The notes under the pieces are model-generated. The model saw only the letters and a program-made list of their open reading frames with translations. It made no database searches and was not told the origin of the DNA. Below, one piece after another: positions 1 to 4,952 of a DNA stretch of 6,359 nt. Within the stretch, counting starts at the first letter, position 1. Each line of letters opens with the position of its first letter. This DNA is from Rhizobiaceae bacterium (GTDB taxonomy: Bacteria > Pseudomonadota > Alphaproteobacteria > Rhizobiales > Rhizobiaceae): assembly GCA_913776675.1 (NCBI GenBank), contig CAJYRE010000082.1, positions 1 to 6,359 on the forward strand, read 5' to 3'. The position numbers and the translations under genes were made by a program.

Positions 1-447
1 TGTCCGCCACAACTTGGCTACCTTACACTCTCGGCCTTGTGTGCTTCCACGTCTGTTATTGTAACAGTCCATCCGCAAATGCTGGATGTCGCGTCCATGA
101 GCCAGTTCTTGTTCATGACCTCTGATCTTCTGGGTGTTGTGCGTGAAGCAGGCGGCACTTTGAACTTTGATTTCCTGCGCTATCTTGTCACCCGTTTTGA
201 GCCAAACGATGGGCCTCAGGCGCAAATTGTCGGTTTTTTGCGCTCGTTGTTTGGTGAGAGAGTTTTAACGTCACCGATGGTGAAATCGACTGCTATCTCG
301 GATGCGGGTCTGACAAAGCAGACGCTCTACGAGGTTGGCCGGGAAAATTTCAGCCGTGGTACATATGATCGTGCCATTGAATCTCTGGAATCGGTCAATG
401 CCGAAATCGAGCAGTTGATTCATACTGCCTGGGGACGGAAAGAATGA
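1..447 (+). CDS. repA: RepA, ParA-family partition ATPase of a repABC replicon (5' end outside window)
   Basis: This is the C-terminal 148 residues of the RepA partition ATPase, a ParA-like Walker protein that moves plasmid copies apart and, with RepB, represses the repABC promoter. The frame is open to base 1 and begins CPPQLGYLTLSAL, the tail of the conserved DCPPQLG block of ParA proteins, so the true start lies upstream and a TTG at 37 is not the start. Further along are VTVHPQMLDVASMSQF and the RepA-typical end with STAISDAGLTKQTLYEVGRE, TYDRAIESL and VNAEIEQL...AWGRKE. RepA proteins are usually about 400 residues, so roughly the last third or slightly more is present. The nucleotide-binding P-loop is not in view. 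The TGA stop overlaps the ATG of repB (ATGA), which implies translational coupling. Family assignment is secure. Confidence 0.95.
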   Translation, partial: CPPQLGYLTLSALCASTSVIVTVHPQMLDVASMSQFLFMTSDLLGVVREAGGTLNFDFLRYLVTRFEPNDGPQAQIVGFLRSLFGERVLTSPMVKSTAISDAGLTKQTLYEVGRENFSRGTYDRAIESLESVNAEIEQLIHTAWGRKE

Positions 448-1526
448 TAGGCAAAAACCGCAAAAGTGAATTGAGGGCTTTGTTTTCGGATCCAGTGCCG
501 GCTGTGAAGTCGGAGCCGACGGACAGCGCACGGGTGCATACGGAGCGCACAACCCTATCCGTGGACCGGACCCCTGAGGTCAATATCGATCACAATCCGG
601 CTGTGCCGAGGGCTGCCTCAGGTGCGGTCAAGGCGATGGGCCTGAGTCTGTCTTCCATTACACGGGATGCTGAAGAGGTGCGTAGCCTGCGGCAGGCACT
701 GGATGCGGGCGAGCATGTTATTGAGCTGGATACGTCTTTGATTGACGCATCCTTTGTTTCGGATCGGCTGAGCCATCAGGAACAGGATGATCCTGAGTTT
801 TTGACCCTTGTTGAAAGCATGCGTGAGAGTGGTCAACAGGTGCCCATTCTCGTGCGTCGCAATCCCGCCGATCCAGAGCGCTTTCAGGTGGCTTACGGGC
901 ATCGCAGGCTGAATGCTGCGCGGCGTTTGGGCATTGCGGTCAAGGCACTTGTGCGCGCTTTGAATGATGACCAGCTGATTCTGGCGCAAGGCAAGGAAAA
1001 TGCCGAGCGGCGCAATTTGACGTTTATTGAACGGGCGCTGTTTGCCAAGGCGCTTTCTGAGCGCGGGTTTGATCGCAAAGTGATTGGCGAGGCGCTTTCC
1101 GTGCAGAAAAGCGAACTCTCACGACTGTTTCAGGTGGCTGACAGTGTACCCGACAGTGTTGCGCGGGCCATTGGTCCAGCACCCAAAGTCGGGCGAGAAC
1201 GCTGGATGTCGTTGGCCCAGTTGCTTTCCAATGATCAAGATCAGACACGTGCAGCGGCTTTTATCCAGACAGAGGTTTTTCGATCCTTGTCAACGGATGA
1301 ACGGTTCCAGACACTTTATGACACTTTATTGCGTAAAGCACCGACTGAGCGCCCGGAACCGGATATGGTTCGCGGCCCGGATGGGCGAATTATCGCACGC
1401 ATTATCAAACAGGGCCGTCGACTGAAAATTGAATTTCAGGCTGATGTCGATCCTGGTTTTTTGAAGGTTTTTGATGAGCGGCTTGCTGCCGATTACAAAG
1501 CTTACCTCTCACATAGCAAGTGTTAG
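444..1526 (+). CDS. repB: RepB, ParB-family centromere-binding protein
   Basis: RepB is the ParB-like protein that binds parS centromere sites and works with RepA in segregation and autorepression. The 360-residue length fits the family. The ParB N-terminal domain runs from about residue 90 to 190: GQQVPILVRR at 130-139, the ParB box GHRR at 152-155 and the KENAERR block at 184-190, both tied to nucleotide binding in ParB proteins. A helix-turn-helix follows at about 205-230 (GFDRKVIGEALSVQKSELSRL). The RepB-typical AIGPAPKVGRERWMSLAQLL lies at 242-261. The C-terminal part, with GPDGRIIARI at 311-320, is the presumed dimerisation region. The ATG overlaps the repA stop by 4 bp, with GGGGA eight bases upstream inside repA. 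The first 60 residues are low in conserved features, as usual. Assignment is firm. Confidence 0.96.
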   Translation: MIGKNRKSELRALFSDPVPAVKSEPTDSARVHTERTTLSVDRTPEVNIDHNPAVPRAASGAVKAMGLSLSSITRDAEEVRSLRQALDAGEHVIELDTSLIDASFVSDRLSHQEQDDPEFLTLVESMRESGQQVPILVRRNPADPERFQVAYGHRRLNAARRLGIAVKALVRALNDDQLILAQGKENAERRNLTFIERALFAKALSERGFDRKVIGEALSVQKSELSRLFQVADSVPDSVARAIGPAPKVGRERWMSLAQLLSNDQDQTRAAAFIQTEVFRSLSTDERFQTLYDTLLRKAPTERPEPDMVRGPDGRIIARIIKQGRRLKIEFQADVDPGFLKVFDERLAADYKAYLSHSKC

Positions 1527-1591
1527 AGGACATGCCGTAAACCTGTGAAATGACTGAATGACGATGAATTGAAAGGGAAAATCGAGACAAG

Positions 1592-1640
1592 AAAAAAGGC
1601 CCCAAAACGTCACCGCTCCGGAAGCCCTCTTCTATGTAGC
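1592..1640 (-). ncRNA. Counter-transcribed antisense RNA (ctRNA / incA type) of the repABC replicon
   Basis: repABC plasmids encode a small antisense RNA of about 50-60 nt between repB and repC that represses repC and causes incompatibility. Here, reading the - strand, a promoter-like TTGACT at 1675-1670 is followed about 30 nt later by a transcript region ending in an intrinsic terminator. The stem pairs AGGGCTTC (1628-1621) with GGGGCCTT (1603-1596), eight pairs including three G-U, with a 17-nt loop (1620-1604). A run of six T (1597-1592) follows. The loop complements repC-leader bases 1604-1620, the likely first contact with its target. The 3' end near 1592 is well defined; the 5' end near 1640 is estimated from the promoter and could move by several bases. 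Confidence 0.78.
1596..1628 (-). terminator. Intrinsic terminator of the ctRNA
   Basis: Read on the - strand this is an 8-bp stem (arms 1628-1621 and 1603-1596, G-U pairs allowed) closed by a 17-nt loop, with a T-run formed by the last two stem bases plus 1595-1592. In repABC ctRNAs the terminator hairpin doubles as the functional antisense structure. Confidence 0.72.
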
Positions 1641-1646
1641 AATCTA

Positions 1647-1675
1647 AGAGAATCACTTCTGGTACAAAAAGTCAA
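1647..1675 (-). promoter_or_regulatory. Candidate promoter of the ctRNA
   Basis: On the - strand a -35 element TTGACT (1675-1670) is followed by a 17-bp spacer and TTCTCT (1652-1647) as a weak -10. TAGATT (1646-1641) looks more like a -10 box, but its spacing of 23 is too long. The -35 matches the alphaproteobacterial CTTGAC consensus (preceded by C). Position relative to the downstream terminator fits a transcript of about 50 nt. Confidence 0.55.
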
Positions 1676-1681
1676 GACTCT

Positions 1682-1697
1682 TCCGCAGCTTTGCGGA
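1682..1697 (+). other. Stem-loop in the repC leader, perfect 6-bp arms
   Basis: TCCGCA (1682-1687) and TGCGGA (1692-1697) are perfectly complementary around a GCTT tetraloop. It lies just upstream of the ctRNA promoter, within the repC leader. There is no T-run directly after it (GGCACCC follows), so it is not an obvious terminator. It does not match the GTTnnCnnnnGnnAAC parS pattern I recall for RepB sites, so I treat it as an RNA structural element. Confidence 0.5.
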
Positions 1698-1842
1698 GGC
1701 ACCCATTTTGCGTGTTTTTTGTTGTGTGCAGCTCTGTCTTGTTTGTCAGAGAAAAATGGAATCCGTTTTTCCAAAAAGGCAAAATAAAACAGTGAAATAC
1801 AGAGTCCTGTGACTGTGATGTTTTTTGATCATTATGGGCTGA

Positions 1843-1866
1843 TGCTTGTGCCATCTGGCACGGGCG
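1843..1866 (+). other. GC-rich hairpin in the repC leader, terminator-like
   Basis: Bases 1843-1852 pair with 1857-1866 in a 10-bp stem including three G-U pairs. The core GTGCC ATCT GGCAC is perfect. The hairpin ends 56 nt before the repC ATG. A T-run (1875-1879) follows only after eight further bases, so it could be a weak attenuator or simply a structural spacer that helps fold the ribosome-site hairpin downstream. Confidence 0.45.
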
Positions 1867-1890
1867 CGGCTGATATTTTTCATTTTGGGT

Positions 1891-1923
1891 TCGCTTGTCT
1901 CCGTTGAAGGGACCTGAAAGCGA
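1891..1923 (+). promoter_or_regulatory. repC ribosome-binding-site sequestering hairpin (S-element-like)
   Basis: The repC Shine-Dalgarno GAAGGGA (1906-1912) sits in a hairpin. TCGCTT (1891-1896) pairs with AAGCGA (1918-1923, the last base being the A of the start codon). GTCTC (1897-1901) pairs with GGGAC (1909-1913, one G-U). The loop is 7 nt, with a 4-nt bulge at 1914-1917. That is 11 base pairs covering most of the Shine-Dalgarno and the first start-codon base. Published work on repABC plasmids describes an S-element that hides the repC translation start; this hairpin matches that description. Confidence 0.68.
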
Positions 1924-3131
1924 TGGAAAGACTTGCAACGACACCGTTTGGCGGTGGACGATTGACCGGGCGTGTACTTGCTCGGCAAGCTAAGGTCAAT
2001 GAGCGGCAGGAACAATTGCGCCGCGGCGAGGGCGGCAATATGTCCGGTCGCGTTGATAAATGGCAGCTTTTGAGAGCGTTGACCGAGGCGCGGCAAGTGT
2101 TTGGTCTTGGAGACCGTACGATTTGTCTGTTGGAGGCATTGGTCAGTTTCACCCAGGAACGCGAGTTTGATGCCAGTCAACCGATTATTGTTTTCCCGTC
2201 CAATCGGGAACTGTCGTTTCGTGCGCGGGGTATGGCACCTGCAACATTACGTCGGCATTTGGCCAGCCTGATCGAGGCGGGCATGATTTTTCGTCGTGAC
2301 AGCGCCAACGGTAAACGGTTCTGCCGACGCGATGATGCCGGCCAGGTGGAAGAGGCTTTTGGTTTCGATTTGTCGCCATTTGCCTTGCGCGCCGAAGAAA
2401 TTTACAACGCTGCTGAAGCTGCCAGAGTGGAGGCAAAAAGAGCACGTGTGTTGCGTGGCGAAATTACGGTTCTGTTGCGCGATGTGACACGGATCATCGC
2501 GCTGGCGATTGAGGAAGGCAGGGCAGGTGATTGGCAAGCGCATTTCTTGAATGCAAAGATAATTGCACAAGGTGCTTCGCGGCGGGCAAACAGCCAAGAC
2601 CTTTCTCAGCTTGCGATCTCGTTGAGATCCTTCTGCACGGAAGTGGAAAATCTTTATCTTTCAACTCTTTCTGATGAAGAAATGAGCGGCAATGACGCTA
2701 ATTTTGATCGTCACCAACAGAATTCAAAAACAGAACCACATACTGATAATAGCAAAGATAAATTGAATGCGAAAACCGATGTGGAAGAGGAACCAACAGA
2801 ACGGCGGCTGGCTATTAGTATCAGCAAGCTCAAAACGCTCTGCCCGCAAATGAACGATTATGCGAAAGATGGTATTTCTGGCTGGAATGATGTTGTGCGC
2901 ACTGCCGATCTCATCCGGACCATGTTGGGCATTTCGCCTGATGCGTGGATGAAGGCAAAACAAATGATGGGTGAACAATCTGCTGCGGTGACAATTGCCG
3001 TTATGCTTGAGCGGGCGGAAACAATTCGATCTCCAGGTGGTTATTTGCGCACTCTGACCGCAAAAGCGCAAGCTGGTAAATTCAGTGTCTATCCGATGTT
3101 GCTGGCCTTGGATAAGCCCGCCATAGATTAA
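1923..3131 (+). CDS. repC: RepC, replication initiator of the repABC replicon
   Basis: RepC is the initiator protein, unique to repABC replicons, that binds the origin lying within its own gene and drives replication. The 402-residue length is typical. The N-terminus has the family signature TTPFGG...LT. A winged-helix DNA-binding region lies at about 91-133: SNRELSFRARGMAPATLRRH, then LIEAGMI and DSANGKR at 126-132. A helical middle part (150-250) is followed by a polar, poorly conserved linker at 251-292 rich in N, D, K and E. The C-terminal domain (about 295-402) contains PGGYLRTLTAKAQAGKF at 371-387. The start is ATG at 1923 with GAAGGGA ten bases upstream, and it preserves the conserved N-terminus. 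Expression is expected to be held down by the ctRNA and the leader hairpin. Assignment is firm. Confidence 0.96.
   Translation: MERLATTPFGGGRLTGRVLARQAKVNERQEQLRRGEGGNMSGRVDKWQLLRALTEARQVFGLGDRTICLLEALVSFTQEREFDASQPIIVFPSNRELSFRARGMAPATLRRHLASLIEAGMIFRRDSANGKRFCRRDDAGQVEEAFGFDLSPFALRAEEIYNAAEAARVEAKRARVLRGEITVLLRDVTRIIALAIEEGRAGDWQAHFLNAKIIAQGASRRANSQDLSQLAISLRSFCTEVENLYLSTLSDEEMSGNDANFDRHQQNSKTEPHTDNSKDKLNAKTDVEEEPTERRLAISISKLKTLCPQMNDYAKDGISGWNDVVRTADLIRTMLGISPDAWMKAKQMMGEQSAAVTIAVMLERAETIRSPGGYLRTLTAKAQAGKFSVYPMLLALDKPAID
2641..2780. other. Putative oriV: AT-rich island inside repC
   Basis: By hand count this 140-bp stretch is about 34% G+C, well below the flanking repC sequence. It encodes the polar linker between the N- and C-terminal parts of RepC (about residues 240-286). 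In studied repABC plasmids the replication origin lies in an AT-rich segment within repC, so this is the natural candidate. I do not see a clear DnaA box or iterons. Boundaries are approximate. Confidence 0.55.
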
Positions 3132-3180
3132 AGCATTGGCCGAAGTCGGAAGCGGTTTTCGGAAACATTCGATGCGCTAA
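3132..3180. repeat. Degenerate rhizobial-type dispersed intergenic palindromic element
   Basis: Directly after the repC stop, the sequence AAAGCATTGGCCGAAG...GCGGTTTTCGG...GATGCGCTAA follows the layout of a short palindromic intergenic element I recall from many rhizobial and Brucella-group genomes: AAAGCAT, CCGAA, GGAA..CGGTTTTCGG, ATGCG, TAA. CCGAA (3140-3144) and TTCGG (3158-3162) form the inner arms. The outer arms (AGCATT near 3132, GATGCGCT at 3171-3178) match only imperfectly, so the copy looks decayed. The link to that repeat family rests on memory and is not computed. Confidence 0.45.
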
Positions 3181-3192
3181 CATCATCTTGGT

Positions 3193-3224
3193 GCATCGTG
3201 ACGATTGTGATTTTTGCACGATGC
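3193..3224 (+). terminator. Possible terminator of the repABC transcript
   Basis: GCATCGTG (3193-3200) and CACGATGC (3217-3224) form a perfect 8-bp inverted repeat with a 16-nt spacer, 61 bases after the repC stop. Only TTT follows the right arm, so it is a weak candidate by intrinsic-terminator criteria. It lies between convergent genes, where a terminator is expected. Confidence 0.4.
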
Positions 3225-3356
3225 TTTGCTCCTGCACATGGTCGTAAAGGAATGAAGAAAAACGTCATTGATAAAAGTTCCATAATGCAAATTATCTTGT
3301 ATTGGTATTTGTGCAGGTGAGGTTCTATAAATGTAGTTACCTTCTCCCACTGCTTT

Positions 3357-3397
3357 TCGAACAGAGGCAAACGATTTTACCGATTGCCTCTGTTCGA
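3357..3397. terminator. Perfect 14-bp inverted repeat between convergent genes, likely transcript end
   Basis: TCGAACAGAGGCAA (3357-3370) and TTGCCTCTGTTCGA (3384-3397) are exactly complementary around a 13-nt spacer. The repeat lies 9 bases beyond the stop codon of the - strand aminohydrolase gene. On neither strand does a U-tract follow the stem: the - strand continues AAAAGCAG and the + strand CAATAAAA. It is best read as a 3' hairpin that ends or protects the - strand transcript, and possibly blocks read-through from both sides. Confidence 0.55.
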
Positions 3398-3406
3398 CAA
3401 TAAAAA

Positions 3407-4228
3407 TCACCAGAGTCGTGCGTGTCGATTAACATCCTTGTAGAGCAGATAGCGGAAGCGACCCGGCCCACCAGCGTAGCAGGCTTGCGGACAAAATGCG
3501 CGTAACCACATAAAATCACCCGCCTCGACTTCAACCCAATCATCATTCAATCGATAGACGGCTTTACCTTCGAGAACGTAAAGTCCGTGTTCCATAACGT
3601 GGGTTTCCATAAATGGAATAATGCCGCCGGGCTGAAATGTGACAATATTTAAATGGAAATCATAGCGTATATCATTGGGGTCGATAAATCGCGTTGTGCC
3701 CCATGCGCCATTGGTATCGGGCATCATGGAAATTTCGTGCTTGTTCTCATGCGTGAAAATGGCTGGTGGTGGTTCCAGCCCCTCAACCGCTTGGAAAGCC
3801 TTCCGAACCCAATGAAATTTTGCTGTCTGCTGATCATTGTTGCGGACTTGCCAATTTGAGCCAGCAGGTAGGTAGGCAAAAGATCCGGCTTCAAGCGCAT
3901 GTTCTTGGGCGTCCAATGTCACGGTTATCACACCTTCGACGACAAAAATGGCAGCTTGTGCCCTGACATCCGGTTCGGGTTTGAGGCTGCCGCCACCCGG
4001 CTGGACCTGCATGATGTATTGAGAAAAGGTTTCTGAAAACCCTGTCATCGGTCTGGCAATAATCCAGGCTTGTGTTTTTTCCCAATGAGGCAAGAGACTG
4101 GTGACGATGTCACTCATCACACCTTTGGGAATAACTGCGTAGGCGTTTGTAAACACCGCTTTTCCGGAAAGAAGCTGGGTTTGAGGCGGCAGGCCTCCCA
4201 AAGCGGTGTAGTAAGAATTCTGTGTCAT
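3407..4228 (-). CDS. allE: (S)-ureidoglycine aminohydrolase family bicupin (AllE/YlbA type)
   Basis: Members of this family hydrolyse (S)-ureidoglycine to (S)-ureidoglycolate and ammonia in the allantoate branch of purine breakdown, in the cytoplasm, using Mn. The product (273 residues from the chosen start, E. coli AllE 261) shows two cupin folds. The first (about residues 70-130) has VVEGVITVTL and LPAGSNWQV but no metal ligand set. The second (about 195-265) has PGGIIPFMETHVMEHGLYVL and PQACYAGG, giving the expected ligands E208, H210, H214 and Q248, then YLLYKDVNR near the end, as in AllE. I place the start at ATG 4228, with AGGG eight bases upstream; an in-frame GTG at 4231 is the alternative. 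An Lrp-type regulator lies 91 bp upstream on the same strand, so cotranscription is possible. No allantoinase or allantoate hydrolase is in view, so a related substrate cannot be excluded. Confidence 0.85.
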   Translation of the reverse strand: MTQNSYYTALGGLPPQTQLLSGKAVFTNAYAVIPKGVMSDIVTSLLPHWEKTQAWIIARPMTGFSETFSQYIMQVQPGGGSLKPEPDVRAQAAIFVVEGVITVTLDAQEHALEAGSFAYLPAGSNWQVRNNDQQTAKFHWVRKAFQAVEGLEPPPAIFTHENKHEISMMPDTNGAWGTTRFIDPNDIRYDFHLNIVTFQPGGIIPFMETHVMEHGLYVLEGKAVYRLNDDWVEVEAGDFMWLRAFCPQACYAGGPGRFRYLLYKDVNRHARLW

Positions 4229-4260
4229 CACACATGCCCTGTCTTTCGAACAACTGGTTA

Positions 4261-4286
4261 TGTTTTACGGCATAATTGATAAAACA
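4261..4286. promoter_or_regulatory. Candidate operator: 7-bp inverted repeat upstream of allE
   Basis: TGTTTTA (4261-4267) and TAAAACA (4280-4286) are exact inverted repeats with a 12-bp AT-rich spacer, in the 91-bp gap between the Lrp-type gene and the aminohydrolase gene. Size and symmetry suit a dimeric regulator site, perhaps the adjacent Lrp-family protein. No regulator can be assigned from sequence alone, and I find no convincing -35/-10 pair beside it. Confidence 0.35.
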
Positions 4287-4319
4287 GGAATCCAGATGCG
4301 ATGAGATTTTCATGTTGTT

Positions 4320-4787
4320 TTATGTGGCCATGGGCACAAACAGGCTCAGCTTGATGTCTCGCAAGACAACATTGGTGTGCATCCGTCTGATTTGCGGATT
4401 TTCGGCCATCAGCACAGCAGCAATATCATCATAATGCTCGACATCGCGTGCGGTAACGATGGCAATCAGATCAACCTGCCCCGTAACATAATAGACTTGC
4501 TGGATGTGATCCTGTTTATCAGCCCAGAGACGAAATCGCGCCAAGGCATCATAATTATCGCGTTCAATTTCCATACCGACGATGAAAACCATGGGATGGC
4601 CCGTGGCTTTTCGATCAACAATAGCCACCTCGCTTTTCACAATGCCCTCTTCCCGCAACCGCTTCAGGCGCCGTTGTACTGCGGACGCCGAAAGGCCGAT
4701 TTCTTCAGCAATGGCTTCTGCTTTGATTTGGCAATTGCGTTGAATGATCTCGGCGATTTGACGATCAAATCGATCCAGTTGGTCCAT
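4320..4787 (-). CDS. Lrp/AsnC family transcriptional regulator
   Basis: A 155-residue feast/famine regulator of the Lrp/AsnC class: such proteins bind DNA as dimers to octamers and sense amino acids or related nitrogen compounds. The N-terminus LDRFDRQIAEIIQRN leads into a helix-turn-helix at about 22-43 (AEAIAEEIGLSASAVQRRLKRL), then EGIVKSEVAIVD. The C-terminal ligand-binding (RAM) domain spans about 65-150, with VYYVTGQVDLIAIV at 98-111. The start is ATG 4787 because it gives the normal family length and has GGAG six bases upstream; the open frame runs further upstream to 5015, but that extension has no family features and would run into the divergent transporter gene. It is transcribed divergently from an amino-acid ABC transporter and lies upstream of a ureidoglycine aminohydrolase gene, so it likely controls one or both. 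Its effector is unknown. Confidence 0.92.
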   Translation of the reverse strand: MDQLDRFDRQIAEIIQRNCQIKAEAIAEEIGLSASAVQRRLKRLREEGIVKSEVAIVDRKATGHPMVFIVGMEIERDNYDALARFRLWADKQDHIQQVYYVTGQVDLIAIVTARDVEHYDDIAAVLMAENPQIRRMHTNVVLRDIKLSLFVPMAT

Positions 4788-4859
4788 GGCAGGCTCCTTT
4801 GTGCAAATCGTGCCCTTGGGTATGTTTTCCAGAGGTGATACTGCATTTGTAATATTTTT

Positions 4860-4888
4860 TTGCAGCCTTTCTGCACCAAAGGCATAAT
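4860..4888 (+). promoter_or_regulatory. Candidate promoter of the ABC transporter operon
   Basis: TTGCAG (4860-4865) and CATAAT (4883-4888) are separated by exactly 17 bp, with the -10 differing from TATAAT at one base. Transcription would begin near 4895, giving a 5' leader of about 58 nt to the preferred ATG at 4953. TGCA-centred repeats overlap the -35 and the spacer. Confidence 0.55.
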
Positions 4889-4931
4889 TTGCGGGCAATT
4901 TCTGCGCAATAGAGCCATTATGGTGCAGAAT
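4861..4931. promoter_or_regulatory. Phased TGCA-centred repeats, candidate Lrp-family operator array
   Basis: Related motifs occur as TTTCTGCACCAAA (4868-4880), TTTCTGCGCAATA (4899-4911) and, inverted, ATTCTGCACCATA (4931-4919). A further TTTGCAG lies at 4859-4865. Centres at about 4862.5, 4873.5, 4904.5 and 4925.5 are spaced 11, 31 and 21 bp, close to 1, 3 and 2 helical turns, so all face the same side of the DNA. This suits an oligomeric Lrp-type regulator, whose gene begins 73 bp away. The assignment to that protein is inference. Confidence 0.4.
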
Positions 4932-4952
4932 TATGACAAGCTGGATCAGGTA

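Larger units (their letters stand above)
1527..1922 (+). promoter_or_regulatory. repB-repC intergenic region: untranslated repC leader and copy-number control region
   Basis: This 396-bp stretch has no convincing coding frame. It is the standard repABC incompatibility region. It holds an antisense RNA gene on the opposite strand in its first third, several stem-loops, and a ribosome-binding-site hairpin at its end. Two blocks near its 5' side (1584-1591 and 1601-1607) are perfectly complementary to two blocks near repC (1894-1901 and 1883-1889). Fold changes in this leader, driven by the antisense RNA, are known in the repABC family to set RepC level and hence copy number. The local details given in separate entries are read from the sequence; the mechanism is family knowledge plus inference. 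Confidence 0.85.

Noticed and set aside
54..66. Palindrome TGTTA-TTG-TAACA inside repA as a possible parS
   Set aside because: It is only 13 bp, lies in conserved RepA codons (VIVTV) and does not fit the GTTnnCnnnnGnnAAC spacing.
37..447. A stand-alone 136-residue ORF beginning at TTG 37
   Set aside because: The reading frame and RepA homology (CPPQLGYLTLSAL) continue to base 1, so this is the interior of a truncated repA, not a separate gene.
1746..2180. Long - strand ORFs opposite the repB-repC gap and repC
   Set aside because: They show no recognisable domains, no good ribosome sites, and lie opposite a firmly identified gene and a structured RNA leader.
2641..2780. DnaA boxes or iterons in the AT-rich part of repC
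   Set aside because: No TTATCCACA-like box or tandem repeat could be found by eye; only the base composition supports an origin.
4377..4838. 153-residue + strand ORF opposite the Lrp gene
   Set aside because: It is antisense to a clear Lrp/AsnC coding sequence and its composition looks like a mirror frame with no known motif.
4788..4860. A - strand promoter for the Lrp gene
   Set aside because: TATTAC occurs on the - strand, but no -35 element at 16-18 bp is convincing, so no promoter is called.
4860..4952. TTG 4860 as start of the ABC ATPase
   Set aside because: It lies within the predicted -35 element, has no ribosome site, and HisP-type proteins align from the later methionine.
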